The position numbers and the translations under genes are program-made. From Zeugodacus cucurbitae (Eukaryota > Arthropoda > Insecta > Diptera > Tephritidae), in contig NC_071671.1 of assembly GCF_028554725.1 (NCBI RefSeq), positions 2,143,001 through 2,207,000 of the forward strand: a stretch of DNA of 64,000 bases, written 5' to 3'. Each line of letters begins with the position of its first letter. Position 1 is the stretch's first letter. The notes under the pieces were generated by a model that made no database searches, was not told where the DNA came from, and saw only the letters and a list, made by a program, of their open reading frames with translations. Positions 48,379 through 59,985 of this stretch are shown here, piece after piece.

Positions 48379-49828
48379 ATATTTATTTTTTTTGTTGTTT
48401 TTATGGATTTTTTTTATATTTTTGCCTGCAACTTAGTGATATTTGACGCCAGCTGCAGCTTTTAAATATGCCACAATGGTATACAAATTGTGAAGAAAAT
48501 AATAATTTTTATATTTTGAAAAGGTGTTTGCTGTATAATGTGGTTTTGACACTAGAAAAAAAAGTGAAAAAAATTGGAAATGTTTTGAAATTTAAAAAAA
48601 AAAAATTTTGACTACCTTTTTTTTCATTAGAAGAAAATTAAAAAAAAAATTTTGAAATTTTTTTGAAAATCATTAGAATTTTTTTGAAATTTTTTTAAAG
48701 AAAAATTTGCACTTTATTAAGTTGAAAACCACAAAATTGTGCTATTTTTGTCTCCTTACAATTCATATTAAAGCCACACACAAGTGAAATATACTAAAAT
48801 ATCAAATAACTCAATTAATTTCAATTCTCTCTCAACCACAAAAGTCTCAAAATTATTTAAATTTATCATAGTGTGTCTAGCTAGCAAGCAATTAGCAGCA
48901 AATTAACCGCAAACATATTTTTAAACTAATTTAAATTGCGTCAATACTTTAATATGCTGCTAAACCTCCAACAGCGCCTTGAGATATGCTACAGAAAATA
49001 TATATTCTCCATTTAAAGCTGATTTTAGGTATATTTTGGCTTGTACTCAACTCTTTAATACCTGCCAACATATTCACACACAATAAATTATAAGTGAAAT
49101 TACTGTTATGTAACGGTAACACATATATACAAACACATATTGTGACAAGCATTCACACATTGCCTTGAGCAATACATTTAACTACGAAAGCAGCAATGCA
49201 TTAACAGCTGGAGCGACTAAAAATGTCGAATCATGTGTGCTGCTCTGTGTGTGCGTGCGTCTGCCTTTGTATGGAAATTAACTTGTATAATTATGCTTAC
49301 AAATTTCTACTTTACCCTTGATTGATTGCTATCACCGGCTGTCATGACAAGTAGCACACTGCCGCCTGTGTGCCACTGTGTGTTGCAAGTTATTTCTAAA
49401 TAAACAGCTGCGGTTACTTTCCTTTACTGCCAAAGGAGGCATTCACCTTGGCGGTGTGTATGAGAGAGTTTTTCTTGGCGTTAATTTTACTACTTTGTTT
49501 TCTGTGGCAATTCAATTCAATTATGTTTAATGAATTTTTAATTATACAGTTATATGCTCGGCTGTGTAAGCGCCAAACTAATGCTTGTATATTATAAATA
49601 ATGAGCTGATAATTTGCTTGTTGATGGGTGATAGTGTTGCGTGTAAGGTGTTAGGTGTTAGGAGTGTTGTGTGAGGGTGTTAAGGTTGCTTTAATTCAAT
49701 AATGATGTGATGTGTAGAAAAACATAATGGATGCAAGAAAAATAGTAATAATTTAAAGCAATTGTTAGAGGAAAGTTAGCTGAGAGTGATGAGTGTGCTT
49801 TCAGAGCTAGTTACACATGGTTATAATA
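48379..49828. other. AT-rich non-coding stretch
   Basis: No supported gene. 48.55-48.72 kb is an A-run/T-run-rich patch (AAAAATTTTGA-type words). Confidence 0.5.
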
Positions 49829-51052
49829 TGTTCGCAAATATCTCCCTTGCGCTTTTTTGCTCTTTATTCAATGCTTTATAAAAAGTGTTACCGTGATCGG
49901 ATTTCCATCTAGACGGCAACTTCATAATACCCCCCTCGTAGAAGCTCTCCTCCTTATTTGCGAAGAACTCGGACAGCCACTTTTCACAAGTCTCTTTTGA
50001 GTTCAACTTTACACCACCAAGGGCGTTCGCCATGGACAGAAACAGGTGGTAATCACTTGACGCTATGTCCGGGCTATATGCTGGATGCGATAAAGCCTCC
50101 CATCCGAACTCCCGTAACTTCTGACGAGCCATCGAACGAAGTGTGTGGTTTGGCGTTGTCCTGGTGGAACACTACACCCTTCCTGTTGCCCAATTCTGGA
50201 CGCTTCTGTTCGATGGCCTGCTTCAAGCGGTCCAGTTGTTCGCAGTAGATGGTAGAATTAAGCGTCTGGCCATATGGGAGCAGCTCATAGTGGATGATTT
50301 CCTTCCAATCCCATCAAACACACAGCAAAACCTTTCTGGCCGTCAATCCCACTTTTTGGGACGATTCACCGGCCTTCGATCACGACGGTTTTCACTTGAT
50401 ATTGTCGTATGTGATCCATTTTTCGTCGCCAGTCACCATCCAATTCAAAAATGGGTCGAGTTCCTTCCGTTTCAGCAGCAGGGCGTTGATTCGGTCCAGA
50501 AGGTTGTTTTGCGTCAAATCATGTGGCACCCACACATCAAGCTTTTTTGTGTGTCCAGCCTTCTGCAGATGGTTTAAAATGGTTTGGTGACTAACTCCCA
50601 TCTCCTGTGCGATGTCACGAGATGCCACATGCCGGTCTAACTCGATGTTTTCCTTGATTGGATCGGTATTCGTCGTCACATGTCTTCCGCCAGCTGGCTT
50701 ATCCATGGTGTCGTTTTCACCCGCTCTGAATCGACTAAACATTATTCCGTAGTTCGAAGTCTTAGAGTACTATCCTCCAAAACACCATCACGGAACATTT
50801 CTCTAGCGAATTTGCCTTTAACGAAGGAAAACTTTAAAATAGCGCGAATTTCGGCGGTATTGAACTCCATGTTTACACGTCTATAACTGTTCAATGCAAT
50901 ATCCAAAGTAATCATGCATAGCATCGTTTTGTAGGTTATGTCATGACCTTTCAAAGATGTATAGTATTGCCAGATACGAGCTCTGTAGCGTTTTATACAT
51001 AGCCGCAAAATTCAAAAGAAAAAAGGTGGAAGGGAGATATTCGTCAATTTAG
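49829..51052 (-). mobile_element. Mariner copy 2 (both termini present)
   Basis: Both inverted repeats are visible: TTCGCAAATATCTCCCTTGC near 49831 and, in reverse complement, TTGACGAATATCTCCCTTCC ending near 51048. TA-containing flanks lie on both sides. The transposase frame is on the minus strand. Size (~1.22 kb) is near that of a complete mariner. It is the same family as the copy at 33.8-35.0 kb. Confidence 0.88.
49858..50870 (-). pseudogene. Mariner transposase pseudogene, copy 2
   Basis: Starts MEFNTAEIRAILKFSFVKGK at 50870. It contains LDRHVASRDIAQEMGVSHQT, WVPHDLTQNNLLDR, VTGDEKWITYDNIK with the first catalytic Asp, VFHQDNAKPHTS with the second, and YSPDIASSDYHLF with the third (the usual Pro before Ser-Asp is Ser here). 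Damage: the stop/frameshift after RLRTTE (about 50742), identical to copy 1; a small deletion after LRTT's upstream MFR block; a frameshift at TSFDG (about 50130); and loss of the last ~13 residues (the QQ..ERNGAYLN end), replaced by read-through. Inactive. Confidence 0.9.
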
Positions 51053-54000
51053 TATTATATATTATTGGGGTTTATTTATTAAAAAAGTTCAATTCATTCG
51101 ATTTTGCTTAATATTTGGGTAAATTCCAACATTAATTGAACTAAAGCTATCTATGTAAACGTAGAACTCATTTGTGCGCCTAAAATTATGCTTTAATTTA
51201 TTTTCAACTTTGACGACAGGGCGTATGGATAACATATTTCCAATTATTTGTCTTTTTAACGTTAATTTTCTTCAATAATTATAGTCATAAATACTTTTTG
51301 TGCCACTGAGATAATTCACAAGCACCCTTAACCAAGCCAGGAGGCACAAGATCGCAAAGATTTGTCTACTAAGACATTAGTCATCATTATGAGCGCCTCC
51401 CAAGCTTTACAATTTTTACTAATACTAACAAAGCTATAGTTCAAAGGAAAAAATCATCAGCATTTTGGTTGCAGTGCGCTCTCCGCTAACAAACGAAGCG
51501 TTTGGGCATTAAAAGGACCTTGAATACTGCCGAAATTATGAAATGAAAGCTACGCAAGTGTTCCTCGTAATTATTTACACTCTTAAAAGTATGCAATGTC
51601 TTTTGCGTCAGCAGCTTTTTATCTTCTTTTTTTAAATTCCATTTGCTCAAAGGATTATGTGCTGGCTGCTGGGCGGCATCAAAAGGCTGTCGTTGAAAGC
51701 GGGTGTGGCAAGTCGCTCAACTTTGCTCGCCGCTTTGTGCTTATTTGCCGTGCTTTCAACGGCTTCTTTCACAGCTTCTCGGCTGCAATGACAACCTTTT
51801 TCTTGTCGCTGCCCACTTTCGCTTTCATATTCCCTTTCCGTCTCTTGTTGCTTCCTTCTCTTTCTTTTTCACACGCTTGCACTCGCTTGTGTCGTTTGTT
51901 TGTGCTTTTTTAATTTGCCAGTATTCATTACATTTAATTAATTACGCTTATAATTAATGTATTTCTCGTTCTGTGCGGACATTGAAAGATGATGATAATT
52001 TTTGACGGCAATAAAAACGCGCGCTCTCATATATTATGTATTTAAAGGCAGGAACGACTGTGTACCGAATGTAGCATAGCAAAAAGTTTGAATTGTTGCG
52101 GAAAATGCCATTGGACTTGACACATTTTACATGACAATGAACTGTGGCAAGTGAATTTTACAATACAGTTTTTGCTACACATGTCCTCCCTTATGAAATT
52201 AAGGCTTTCGGATTACAATCGTCATATTTATATTAACGGTTAAAGTATTAATTGAACTTTATACAATTTAGATTAGTAGAGCTTTTATGTAGAACTTGTG
52301 AGCTTTTAAGTTGAATTTTAATATTAACATATTGAATTTGTAAGTTTGCCTATCTTAAAGGACCGTAGATCTTGATCTCGTTCTAAAAATCATTATTTCT
52401 TGTGGATTTTGTCATCTACTTAGTAGTAAAAATATAAATAGATCCCAAAAAGACTATAGGCTTATAGGTGGTGCTTAAAAGCTATGGAGCTTAAAGAGCT
52501 TTTTTAGTCACTTACAGTAACAGTTAAAAATAAAGATAGATTGGAAAGATAGCAAGTCTAGTAATATATAGAGAGAGCTTAAAAGCTCTCTGCATTGAAC
52601 TTATACAGGTTTTTTCTAAACTTCGATGGTTGCTTATACGCCCTGTAGTACAATCTAGCTTACTTTAAACTATTTTAAAAATGTTTTTGTTTTTACTGCA
52701 CTTTACGTAATCTAACTTATTCGGTATTCTCTAAATGGACCCGAGAAAAAACCTTAAAGCTTTACAATGGCGTGAAAATCCTGCAAACAGAAGATGTCTA
52801 AATTATGTTCGCCGCGGTTAAACACAATTAATTACAATTTATACCAACAAAAAAACAACAACAACAGCACATCATTAACCCTTCATTGACCTACGCCAGC
52901 AAACAAAGCCAGCAACAACAATACGACAATGGCGTATTGCCAGCAAAGCAACCGCAAGCAGATTTGCACGAAAATAAAAGTAACAATCAAAAAAGGGTAA
53001 ACTGTGCCACAAGCAAACAAACACTCACACATACGCACTCATATAGTATATAAGCACCCAATGCCATGGCAAAACACAATGGCAGGCCAGTGGCACTGTT
53101 GTTATAACAAAAGCAACAATCGCAATGACCGTTGCGCGTGGAAAAATTTCGAAAATTTGTTGGCACTGTTGACCAAAGAGTCTTTAGCTACTTAAAAACC
53201 AAAACAAAGCGCACACACACACACACTAACACAAAAGAGATTCCGATTTTATATAGGGTGTTGGCTGTGGAGAGCTTTTAGCCGGGCCACAAGCATGTTG
53301 CTGCTGTGATTTCCGGTTGCTGTAAACTGTCATTGTGCCGAGTCTTATTTGCTTCGTATGTCAACTTCACTTTACTAAGCAAATGACGTCACACACACAT
53401 ACATACATACATACATACAAGGTAGGGCAGACGCATTCATGCACCCACATTGTACAAATTACTTTAAAGTTGTTTTTGCGGCATGTGGCATGTTGCAAGT
53501 TATTCAATGCTGCCTTTTTGTACACTAAGCTCTTGCTATCAACAGCTCTCCTCTCCTCTCTCCAGCTCACCTTCTCCCGCTTGCTGCCGTTACTTTAGTT
53601 TGCTTTACTCGCAATGTCAAGCCTTTTGTTTGTGTTGCTGACAGTCTCTCAATTAGGTTGGCAAAAGCTCCGTTTTATTTTGGGTTTTGTTGGCGATTCG
53701 GGTAATTTTCTAAGCAAATTGTGTATAAATGTTGGAAATGTTAGTTATTGTGTCGTTTCTATGTTGTTGTTGTATCAAACGATTAACGTTAAAATTGCTG
53801 AAAACCCAGGAAAAGACAATGGAGTGAGCGGAAACTTTTCGTAAAAGGGTGTAAATACTTTTTGTGAACCTGAATCGAGTGGGCGGAACGTAAAGTAAAG
53901 GGAAGCATATTTTTTGTTGCTTAAAGCAGCGCTTTATTTGAGTTAAGTGGTTTCATGTATTAATGTTTTTCATTGTCAAAGTGTAAATGGTGCGTACAAG

Positions 54001-54239
54001 ATAAGGAGTTTCATGGAAAGAAGGAAAAAGCTCTTCTTTTTAGTAAAGTTATACGGAGCGGCGCTGCAGTTAACAACTACTTGCGATTTTTAAGCAAAAC
54101 CTCAACCATTATTATCAATATTATATAAGGTTAAGTAAAGTTTGCTGTTCGATATTTTTCATATTTTGTCCTGCCACCCTTTATCAAATTTAATTCAATA
54201 AAAAATATAATAAAGTCGAAATATTATAAAATAAATATC
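51053..54239. other. Non-coding stretch
   Basis: No supported gene. Includes a 9 bp-arm palindrome of AGAGAGCTT at about 52571-52590, a (CATA)n microsatellite (53390-53419), a CA run near 53213-53225 and CAA-rich words near 52.85-52.93 kb. Confidence 0.45.
53390..53419. repeat. (CA)n(CATA)n microsatellite
   Basis: A short CA run passing into about five CATA/ACAT units. Confidence 0.9.
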
Positions 54240-55490
54240 AAACGTGAAATATATTAAAAAATAAAAAAATAATAATTTGAAAATAAATTTTTGGTTAGAG
54301 TTGCCACCTGTATATATTTTTTAAATCAGTTCAAATAATAAAATCATTAAATTATTCCTACTTTGGCAATATAACACAAAAACATTCTTCTTTTGACCAT
54401 ATTTTTGAACAGGGTTACCACCATCCACTAATAAAATACAATCAATATTACACCTACCACCCATTTATTAATTTAAATTCCTTAAAAGAGATGATAAAGA
54501 CGAATTATTAATTAGGTTATTAAGATATTTGAAGTATAACAAATAATTTAATTGGGGTTGCCATCTGTTTATATTTTTTTAAATCAGTTGAAATAATAAT
54601 AAAAACATAAAATTTTTCCTACTTTGGCAATATACAAAAAGACTTCTTTTAGATATATTTGTGGACAGGGTTGCCATCACATATTTGCCATATGCCATTA
54701 ATCAATTTTAATGAATTAAAAGAGATAATAAATGCGAATTATTATTATATATGTAAATATCAAATTCAAAAGATACTCTCGGTAAAAATATATATTTTTT
54801 GGTTGTAGTTGCCACCTGTTAGTATATTTTAAATCAGTTGAATAAATAAAAAGTTGAATTTTTAACACATTGGCCACTGAATAAAAAATTAACAATTATT
54901 TTGAACAACTTTTTGGACAGGGTTGCCACCATTCATTAATAAAATAAATTCAATTTTACAATGAATTTTAATTGCAGAAAATTGTGAGAATAAAGGCGAA
55001 CTAGTATCATATAAATGTCAAACTTAATAGTTATAAAGAGACTTGCATACAAAAATGGTTTTTGGTTAGGGTTGCCACCAATTTATATATTTTAAGTCAG
55101 TTGAATAAATAAAATAGTTCAAATTTTAACACATTTGGCAAAAAATAAAAAAAAAACAATTATTTTGGAAATTTTATGGACAGGGTTGCCACCATCCATT
55201 AAAAAACAAATTCAATATTACAATCACTTTTAATTGCAGAAAATTTTGAGAATAAAGGCGAACTAGTATCACATAAATATCAAACTTAATAGTTATAAAG
55301 AGACTTGCATTCAAAAATTGTTTTTTGTTAGGGTTGCCACCTATTTGTATATTTTAGAATTCATTGAAATAATAAAATAAATAAAATATTTTCCCGTTGC
55401 CAACAGACTACAAAAATACTTCTTTCGGTGATATTTTTGAGCAGGGTTGCCACTACAAATTTATAAAATAAATTCAATATTACAATATTG
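54240..55490. repeat. Five-unit ~258 bp tandem array with paired GTTGCCACC boxes
   Basis: GTTGCCACC boxes followed by TATATTTTAAATCAGTTGAA-type sequence occur at 54300, 54558, 54808, 55071 and 55333 (spacing 250-263). A second series, CAGGGTTGCCACCAT followed by A/T-rich sequence, occurs at 54413, 54670, 54922, 55184 and 55446, always about 113 bp after the first. The last two full units are most alike (shared GAATAAAGGCGAACTAGTAT and AGTTATAAAGAGACTTGCAT). No open frame survives. Family unknown to me. Confidence 0.9.
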
Positions 55491-55591
55491 GCTTCCAAAA
55501 TATTACATTGGCTTCCTTGGGAGGAGTGTAAGTTGTCTATTATCATAAAAACCTCTGTCATCTGTATTGAATTGCCAATTTTTTCAAAGTA

Positions 55592-55764
55592 CAGTTGAAC
55601 TTCCCTAACTCGCATCACCATAATCCACAAAAAAACTCCGAGTTAGAGAGACTTCCGAGTTACTCAAAATAATTTGTATGAAATTTGATTTCTAATGGCA
55701 ATTCAAGAGTTCGAGTTATGGAGAACTTCGAGTTATAGATGTTCGAGTTACGGAAGTTTAACTG
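55592..55764. mobile_element. Tigger-like MITE (~173 bp)
   Basis: Starts CAGTTGAACTTCCCTAACTCG and ends with its inverted counterpart (reverse complement CAGTTAAACTTCCGTAACTCG). Internal words CCATAATCCAC, GAGTTAGAGAGACTT and ATTTGTATGAAATTTGATTTCTAA match both sides of the Tigger/pogo-like element at 11939-13067, so it is a short deletion derivative of that family. TA lies directly before the left end; the right flank reads TGTA. Confidence 0.85.
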
Positions 55765-56644
55765 TGTATAAAAACGTTGCCTACATTCAGGCGCATTGTT
55801 GATCTTTCCTACATTGGACATTTTTTTTTTTTTGACGTCCGCAAATCAAACTCGGATCATTATGACAATAAAACACATATATACATCTTTAATTTACTCG
55901 TCTCAGCTAAAGTAGAGTGCTGCCTCTCACTGCTGCGTAGTCTGCACTACACTTTCCACAGAAATATTTATTGCCCACTAAAACCTGCAGCAAATATTGC
56001 AAAACCAAATAGAAATATATGCAAAAAATAAACACAAACATTTGCGAAAGCGAAAATGACTCGCTTTTTAGTCAATTGCAATGTCCTAAGTTGAATAAAT
56101 AACTCATATGCAGAGGAAGAAGAAGCAGTGTACCTTGTATATTTAACTACTTGCATGAGCGGCCAAAGCAGCTGGTCACCACTACAGTGCTTATACAAAA
56201 TGTCAACAACATAAAAAGCAAAATATTATTGCTGTCAAGAAAATGCAAAAACAACAACAACAACAACCACAACAATAAATAAATGAATGAAAAATAGTAG
56301 TAAGGAAAATAGTAGAAGAAGACTGTAGGGGTGCAAACGCAATGAGTGAATTGCAACTGAAGTGATTGAGTATGCAAGCGTGCTGGTGAGCCATAACAGT
56401 GCAGGGTATATTAATGTCGCATTTATTGCATGCAACAAAACGTTTTTATATATGTGCGTGTGTCTGTTTTCAAATAAGCATTTCTGGTAAGCGCTTGCAG
56501 TCACTTGTTGTGTATTTAAATATGCTCCGTATTTATATTTGCCATTGACTGTGTGTGTGTATACCCAATAATCGTCATTGAATTTGCCTGCACCAAGTGG
56601 TGGCACGCATATGTACAAATACCATGCCACATATGTATGTACAT
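55765..56644. other. Non-coding stretch
   Basis: No supported gene. A CAA-rich run near 56250-56275 creates Val/Leu-rich frames on the minus strand. Confidence 0.5.
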
Positions 56645-56983
56645 TAGGGTGGGTCAATTTGTATGGAGCAAAAAAAAAATCCACCAAGCGGTTATCAAAA
56701 TCGTAAACTAAGATGAATTCTAAGAAAATTTGGCCAAGAAACCAAGGGTCTAAAATTAAAATGGAGCTTCCGGTTTTTAACGAGAAACTTTTCATTTTGT
56801 GTTTTTTTTTTATATGTTACCTATCCACCTATAAAAATTAAAATAATAATAAATAAATTTTCAAAGTTTAGTAGCTTTAATCTTCCGTATTGCAGTTAAC
56901 AATTTAATTTTATATCTATATATAAAGCAAAAACTTAACTGTTAAGGGCCAAACAAAATATAATATACTTCTAAAGTTCGCAA

Positions 56984-57455
56984 TTAATTAGTTTTAAGGT
57001 CTTGTTTGCTGTCCATCCTAGATGTTGTGTTTCGACTTGCAACCGTGACTGCCATAACACCATCACGATTTTTTTCTATAGTTCGATGTGAAACGCTAGT
57101 CTGCAGTTGCACAAAACGCTCGGTTCCTTGAATATGTGGAGGAATTTGTGGATCCGGAAGTGGAGGATTGTCAAATTCTATGTATTCGAGCAAATTTCAA
57201 TCAATTTATCCGCCACTTGTGGAGTAAAATATGCGTACGAAAACATTTTATTTCTATTTTTAGACCGATCACTCAAAAAAAAAAAAAATATTTTAAAACA
57301 TCGGGGCAAGTTGGCAAGTTTAGTTCGTGTAAATCACTTGGCAAACCAAAAGCACTAAAATTTGGATCTGGCATATGCACCAAATTTGATTCCGAGAGAT
57401 TTGATAATGTAATATCATTAGCACAAGAACTAATTGATATAGGAGATGACTCCAT
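56984..57455 (-). pseudogene. Transposase-like protein remnant of the long-TIR element
   Basis: Minus-strand pieces in order: MESSPISISSCANDITLSNL from 57455, then HELNLPTCPDVLKYFFF to a stop at 57273 caused by a slippage-prone T run; SYAYFTPQVADKLIEI (about 57235-57200); and after a one-base shift EYIEFDNPPLPDPQIPPHIQ, GTERFVQLQTSVSHRTIEKN and RDGVMAVTVASRN, ending at 56984. The last block looks like the C-terminus of large uncharacterised transposon proteins ('H.Q..ER.V.LVTE...V.G...RDGFI...I.SR'), which I recall only vaguely. The middle, including any catalytic domain, is deleted. A 130-codon frame on the + strand over the same DNA is probably a shadow. Confidence 0.5.
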
Positions 57456-57678
57456 AATTAAAAGAAGCTTAAGTTTTGCTTTAAAATGTTATAATCGCAA
57501 AAATCAGAAGCACACACTTCTTCCTTGAGTAAAAACTTCTAACTGTAATATTGTATCAAAATAATTTAAAACGATGGTTTCGGAAACATTTGTTTTATTA
57601 GTAATTCATCAGCGTTGCTTTGCTTTCTCTGAGAAGTTGATAAAATCATAGCAAACAAATAAAATTAAAAAAAAACAA

Positions 57679-58368
57679 GTGCAAATCAAACAAAGAATCG
57701 ACAGTGTAACAGAAATTGGAATGATTTGATTTTTTTTTTAATAAATAAAAAGGAAAACAGTACCAACTACAAGAGTCGAAAATATAAAGCAGTGACCGTA
57801 CAGAAAAATACCGTTATATGGGAGGTGGCCGTAGTTTTTGCCCAATTTTAATCATTTTCATAATCTCACCTAACTAGCTACAATCTAAAATGTGTACTAA
57901 ATTTACACGAAATCGATAAAGTAGTTCCAGAGATTTACATATGCACTCAAAAGTGGGCGGTGACATGCCAAAATTTGCATATAGTCGAATTCCTGGCTGC
58001 AATACAACACCGAATACCAAACTCAAGATGTTTCCCTTCAACAGTTATTAAAATTTCTGATCTTTAGTGTTTTCAAAAATTACGGTTATATGGCAGGTTG
58101 GCGTGGTTTTTGTCCGCTTTTGATACTTTTCCAAATATCGCTTACATAGGCATAATGTAATACGTATACAGAATTTGAAAAAATCGGTGAGGTGGTTCCA
58201 GAGATATACATATGAACTCATAAGTCACTGCCCCCTATAAAAAATGTCTGTACTGTCGAATTTTCTGCTTAAATACAACATCACATACCAAATTTGAGCA
58301 AATTAGCTTCGATATGTACAAAACAAGCAAACAGTCGACAGTGGAATAGGAATTGGATTTTTTTTTAC
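57679..58368. repeat. Diverged ~290 bp tandem duplication inside the long-TIR element
   Basis: CCGTTATATGGGAGGTGGCC and the following ~220 bp (57810 on) match CGGTTATATGGCAGGTTGGC and following (58083 on), including TCCAGAGAT(T/A)TACATATG and GTCGAATT...CTG(C/CT)...AATACAAC. The preceding CAAACAAAGAATCGACAGTG (57690) recurs as CAAGCAAACAGTCGACAGTG after the second unit (58325). So part of a third unit is present. Confidence 0.75.
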
Positions 58369-58524
58369 AAAATACAATATACGAAAGTTTCTCGTTAAAA
58401 ACCGGAAGCTCGATTTTCATTTTAGACCCATGGTTTCTTGGGCAAATTTTCTTAGAATTCATCGTAGTTTACGATTTTGATAACCGCTTTGTCAAGAAAA
58501 AAATTTACCCACTCTAATATACAT

Positions 58525-59653
58525 ATATATTATATATAGAATATTTATACATTTTCGATGTCTGTTTACTGCAGGAACGCTTGTGAAATTCAAGTCGAAG
58601 GCAACTTGCTGCAAAAGGATGGCATTCCTCACACACACATATATATATAAAGGCATGCAAAGTCACACAGACTTTCACTCTTGCCCGCACTCATACTCAC
58701 TTCTGCACGCATTCACTCATTCATATTCGCCTTCATGCATTTTACTTTAGTAATGTTAGTAATGCAGCCAGCAAACGTTTACTATCAATTACAACAACAG
58801 CAAAAAAGCATAGAAAGTGAATGCACTAAAACTGCTTTGCACTTAGGGGAATGAAATGAAATGAAATGCAATCGCAAGCGCAAGCGCAACAACAAGCGCT
58901 AAATGCAATTCATGTAAGCACAACAAAAACAATGCATACACTAAGGGGCACAAAAACAACAACAACACTAGTTCACTGTACTACATGCACGTGCTGCTTG
59001 TTATGCGGCACCATCAGCACCCTCCAGTTGAAAGTGCAACGCATTTTTGATTTGTTACTGCATGTTGTTGTTGTTGCTGTTGTGAACTAGTTGCCCCACC
59101 GCATGGTGCGGTTTGCACTAAGCACACAATAATATGCAAATGCAAATATCAATATGAGCAGCGTAGCGCAGTGCAATGCAATGCGATATGCAATTTTTTC
59201 ACGCTTCCAAAGCGCAATGCTCAACAGCATTCCCATCATTACTCCCTTGTGAGACCGTTTTGATGGTGGCGGGGGCAAAAGTTGGCGTTGGCAAAGTGTG
59301 CAATATATCATAATATTGATTGAAAGTAAATAAAGTGTACAAAATGTGGCATAAAAATGTGCGCACTGAGTTTTTTCACCATGAATTTCACGAAAAAGTT
59401 ACGTATACGCCATGTCGTGTTGGTAGCTGGGGGGCGGAAAAAAGTGGCGCAGAAGTGTTAGCGCAAGTTAAATGCAGCGATTTTTTTATTGAACTCATTT
59501 GCATTGAGCGATAAATCACGTGTGTTTTTAAAAAAGTGTGTGGTGCATTTTTTTTGCTCCGCAGTGTGGGGAATCACAATATTTGACATTAAACCTGATG
59601 GATAGCAATTCGAAAGTAATAATATTTATTTCCACTTTTTTTTTTGCTTGCAG
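58525..59653. other. Non-coding stretch
   Basis: No supported gene. TA-rich runs near 58520-58545, an (ATGAA)n run at about 58851-58869, and CAA/GTT-rich words. The polypyrimidine tract before the candidate exon lies at about 59631-59653. Confidence 0.5.
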
Positions 59654-59707
59654 TTTATTGCGGGTGAGCTGTCTGCGGCAATGGAGTGCCGTGCGCAGTC
59701 AGTTGCG
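59654..59707 (+). other. Candidate 54 bp exon with strong splice sites
   Basis: A near-continuous T tract (CCACTTTTTTTTTTTGCTTG) leads into CAG at 59651-59653, an excellent acceptor. A strong donor GTAAGT starts at 59708. The 54 bp between is clearly less AT-rich than its surroundings and exactly 18 codons long. Frame 1 is open (FIAGELSAAMECRAQSVA) and contains an ATG at 59681; frame 2 is also open; frame 3 has a TGA. It could be a cassette coding exon or a first coding exon beginning MECRAQSVA. I do not recognise the protein. Confidence 0.4.
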
Positions 59708-59985
59708 GTAAGTGGCTTTATATTGTAAGCTATTCATTTGAATGTGGTGAGTTAAGCAAAAAAGTTGAAATTTATTTATATTTAAATAATTTATTATTGA
59801 CAAAAAACATTTGTTCGATTATCTGCTTTAATGCGGAATTTACTATGGTAGTTAAATTTATTATATTTTTATGAAACAAACTTTAATTTTTGAGTGATAT
59901 ATTATATTTTTGTTTAATATGTCTCCATTGTCTCAAAAGTTTTTTCTTTTTAAGTATAAAAAATAATATAAAATTTCTAAATAGG
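59708..59985. other. AT-rich sequence between candidate exon and satellite
   Basis: Nothing recognised beyond the donor site at its left edge. Confidence 0.5.

Larger units (their letters stand above)
56645..58516 (-). mobile_element. Long-TIR DNA transposon with 8 bp target duplication
   Basis: The first ~145 bp (TAGGGTGGGTCAATTTGTAT..., CAAGCGGTTATCAAAATCGT, ...CTTCCGGTTTTTAACGAGAA) recur inverted at about 58372-58516 with few differences. The flanks ATGTACAT (56637-56644) and ATATACAT (58517-58524) are a probable 8 bp duplication with one mismatch. 8 bp duplications fit hAT or P-type superfamilies, but the terminus does not clearly belong to either. Inside are a broken protein gene on the minus strand and a diverged tandem duplication. 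Length ~1.87 kb. Confidence 0.85.

Noticed and set aside
52571..52590. Palindrome of AGAGAGCTT as a hairpin RNA
   Set aside because: Only a 9 bp stem with almost no loop; far too short for a microRNA precursor.
57136..57528. 130-codon + strand frame inside the long-TIR element
   Set aside because: The minus strand of the same DNA gives a more convincing, family-like protein, so the plus frame is probably its shadow.
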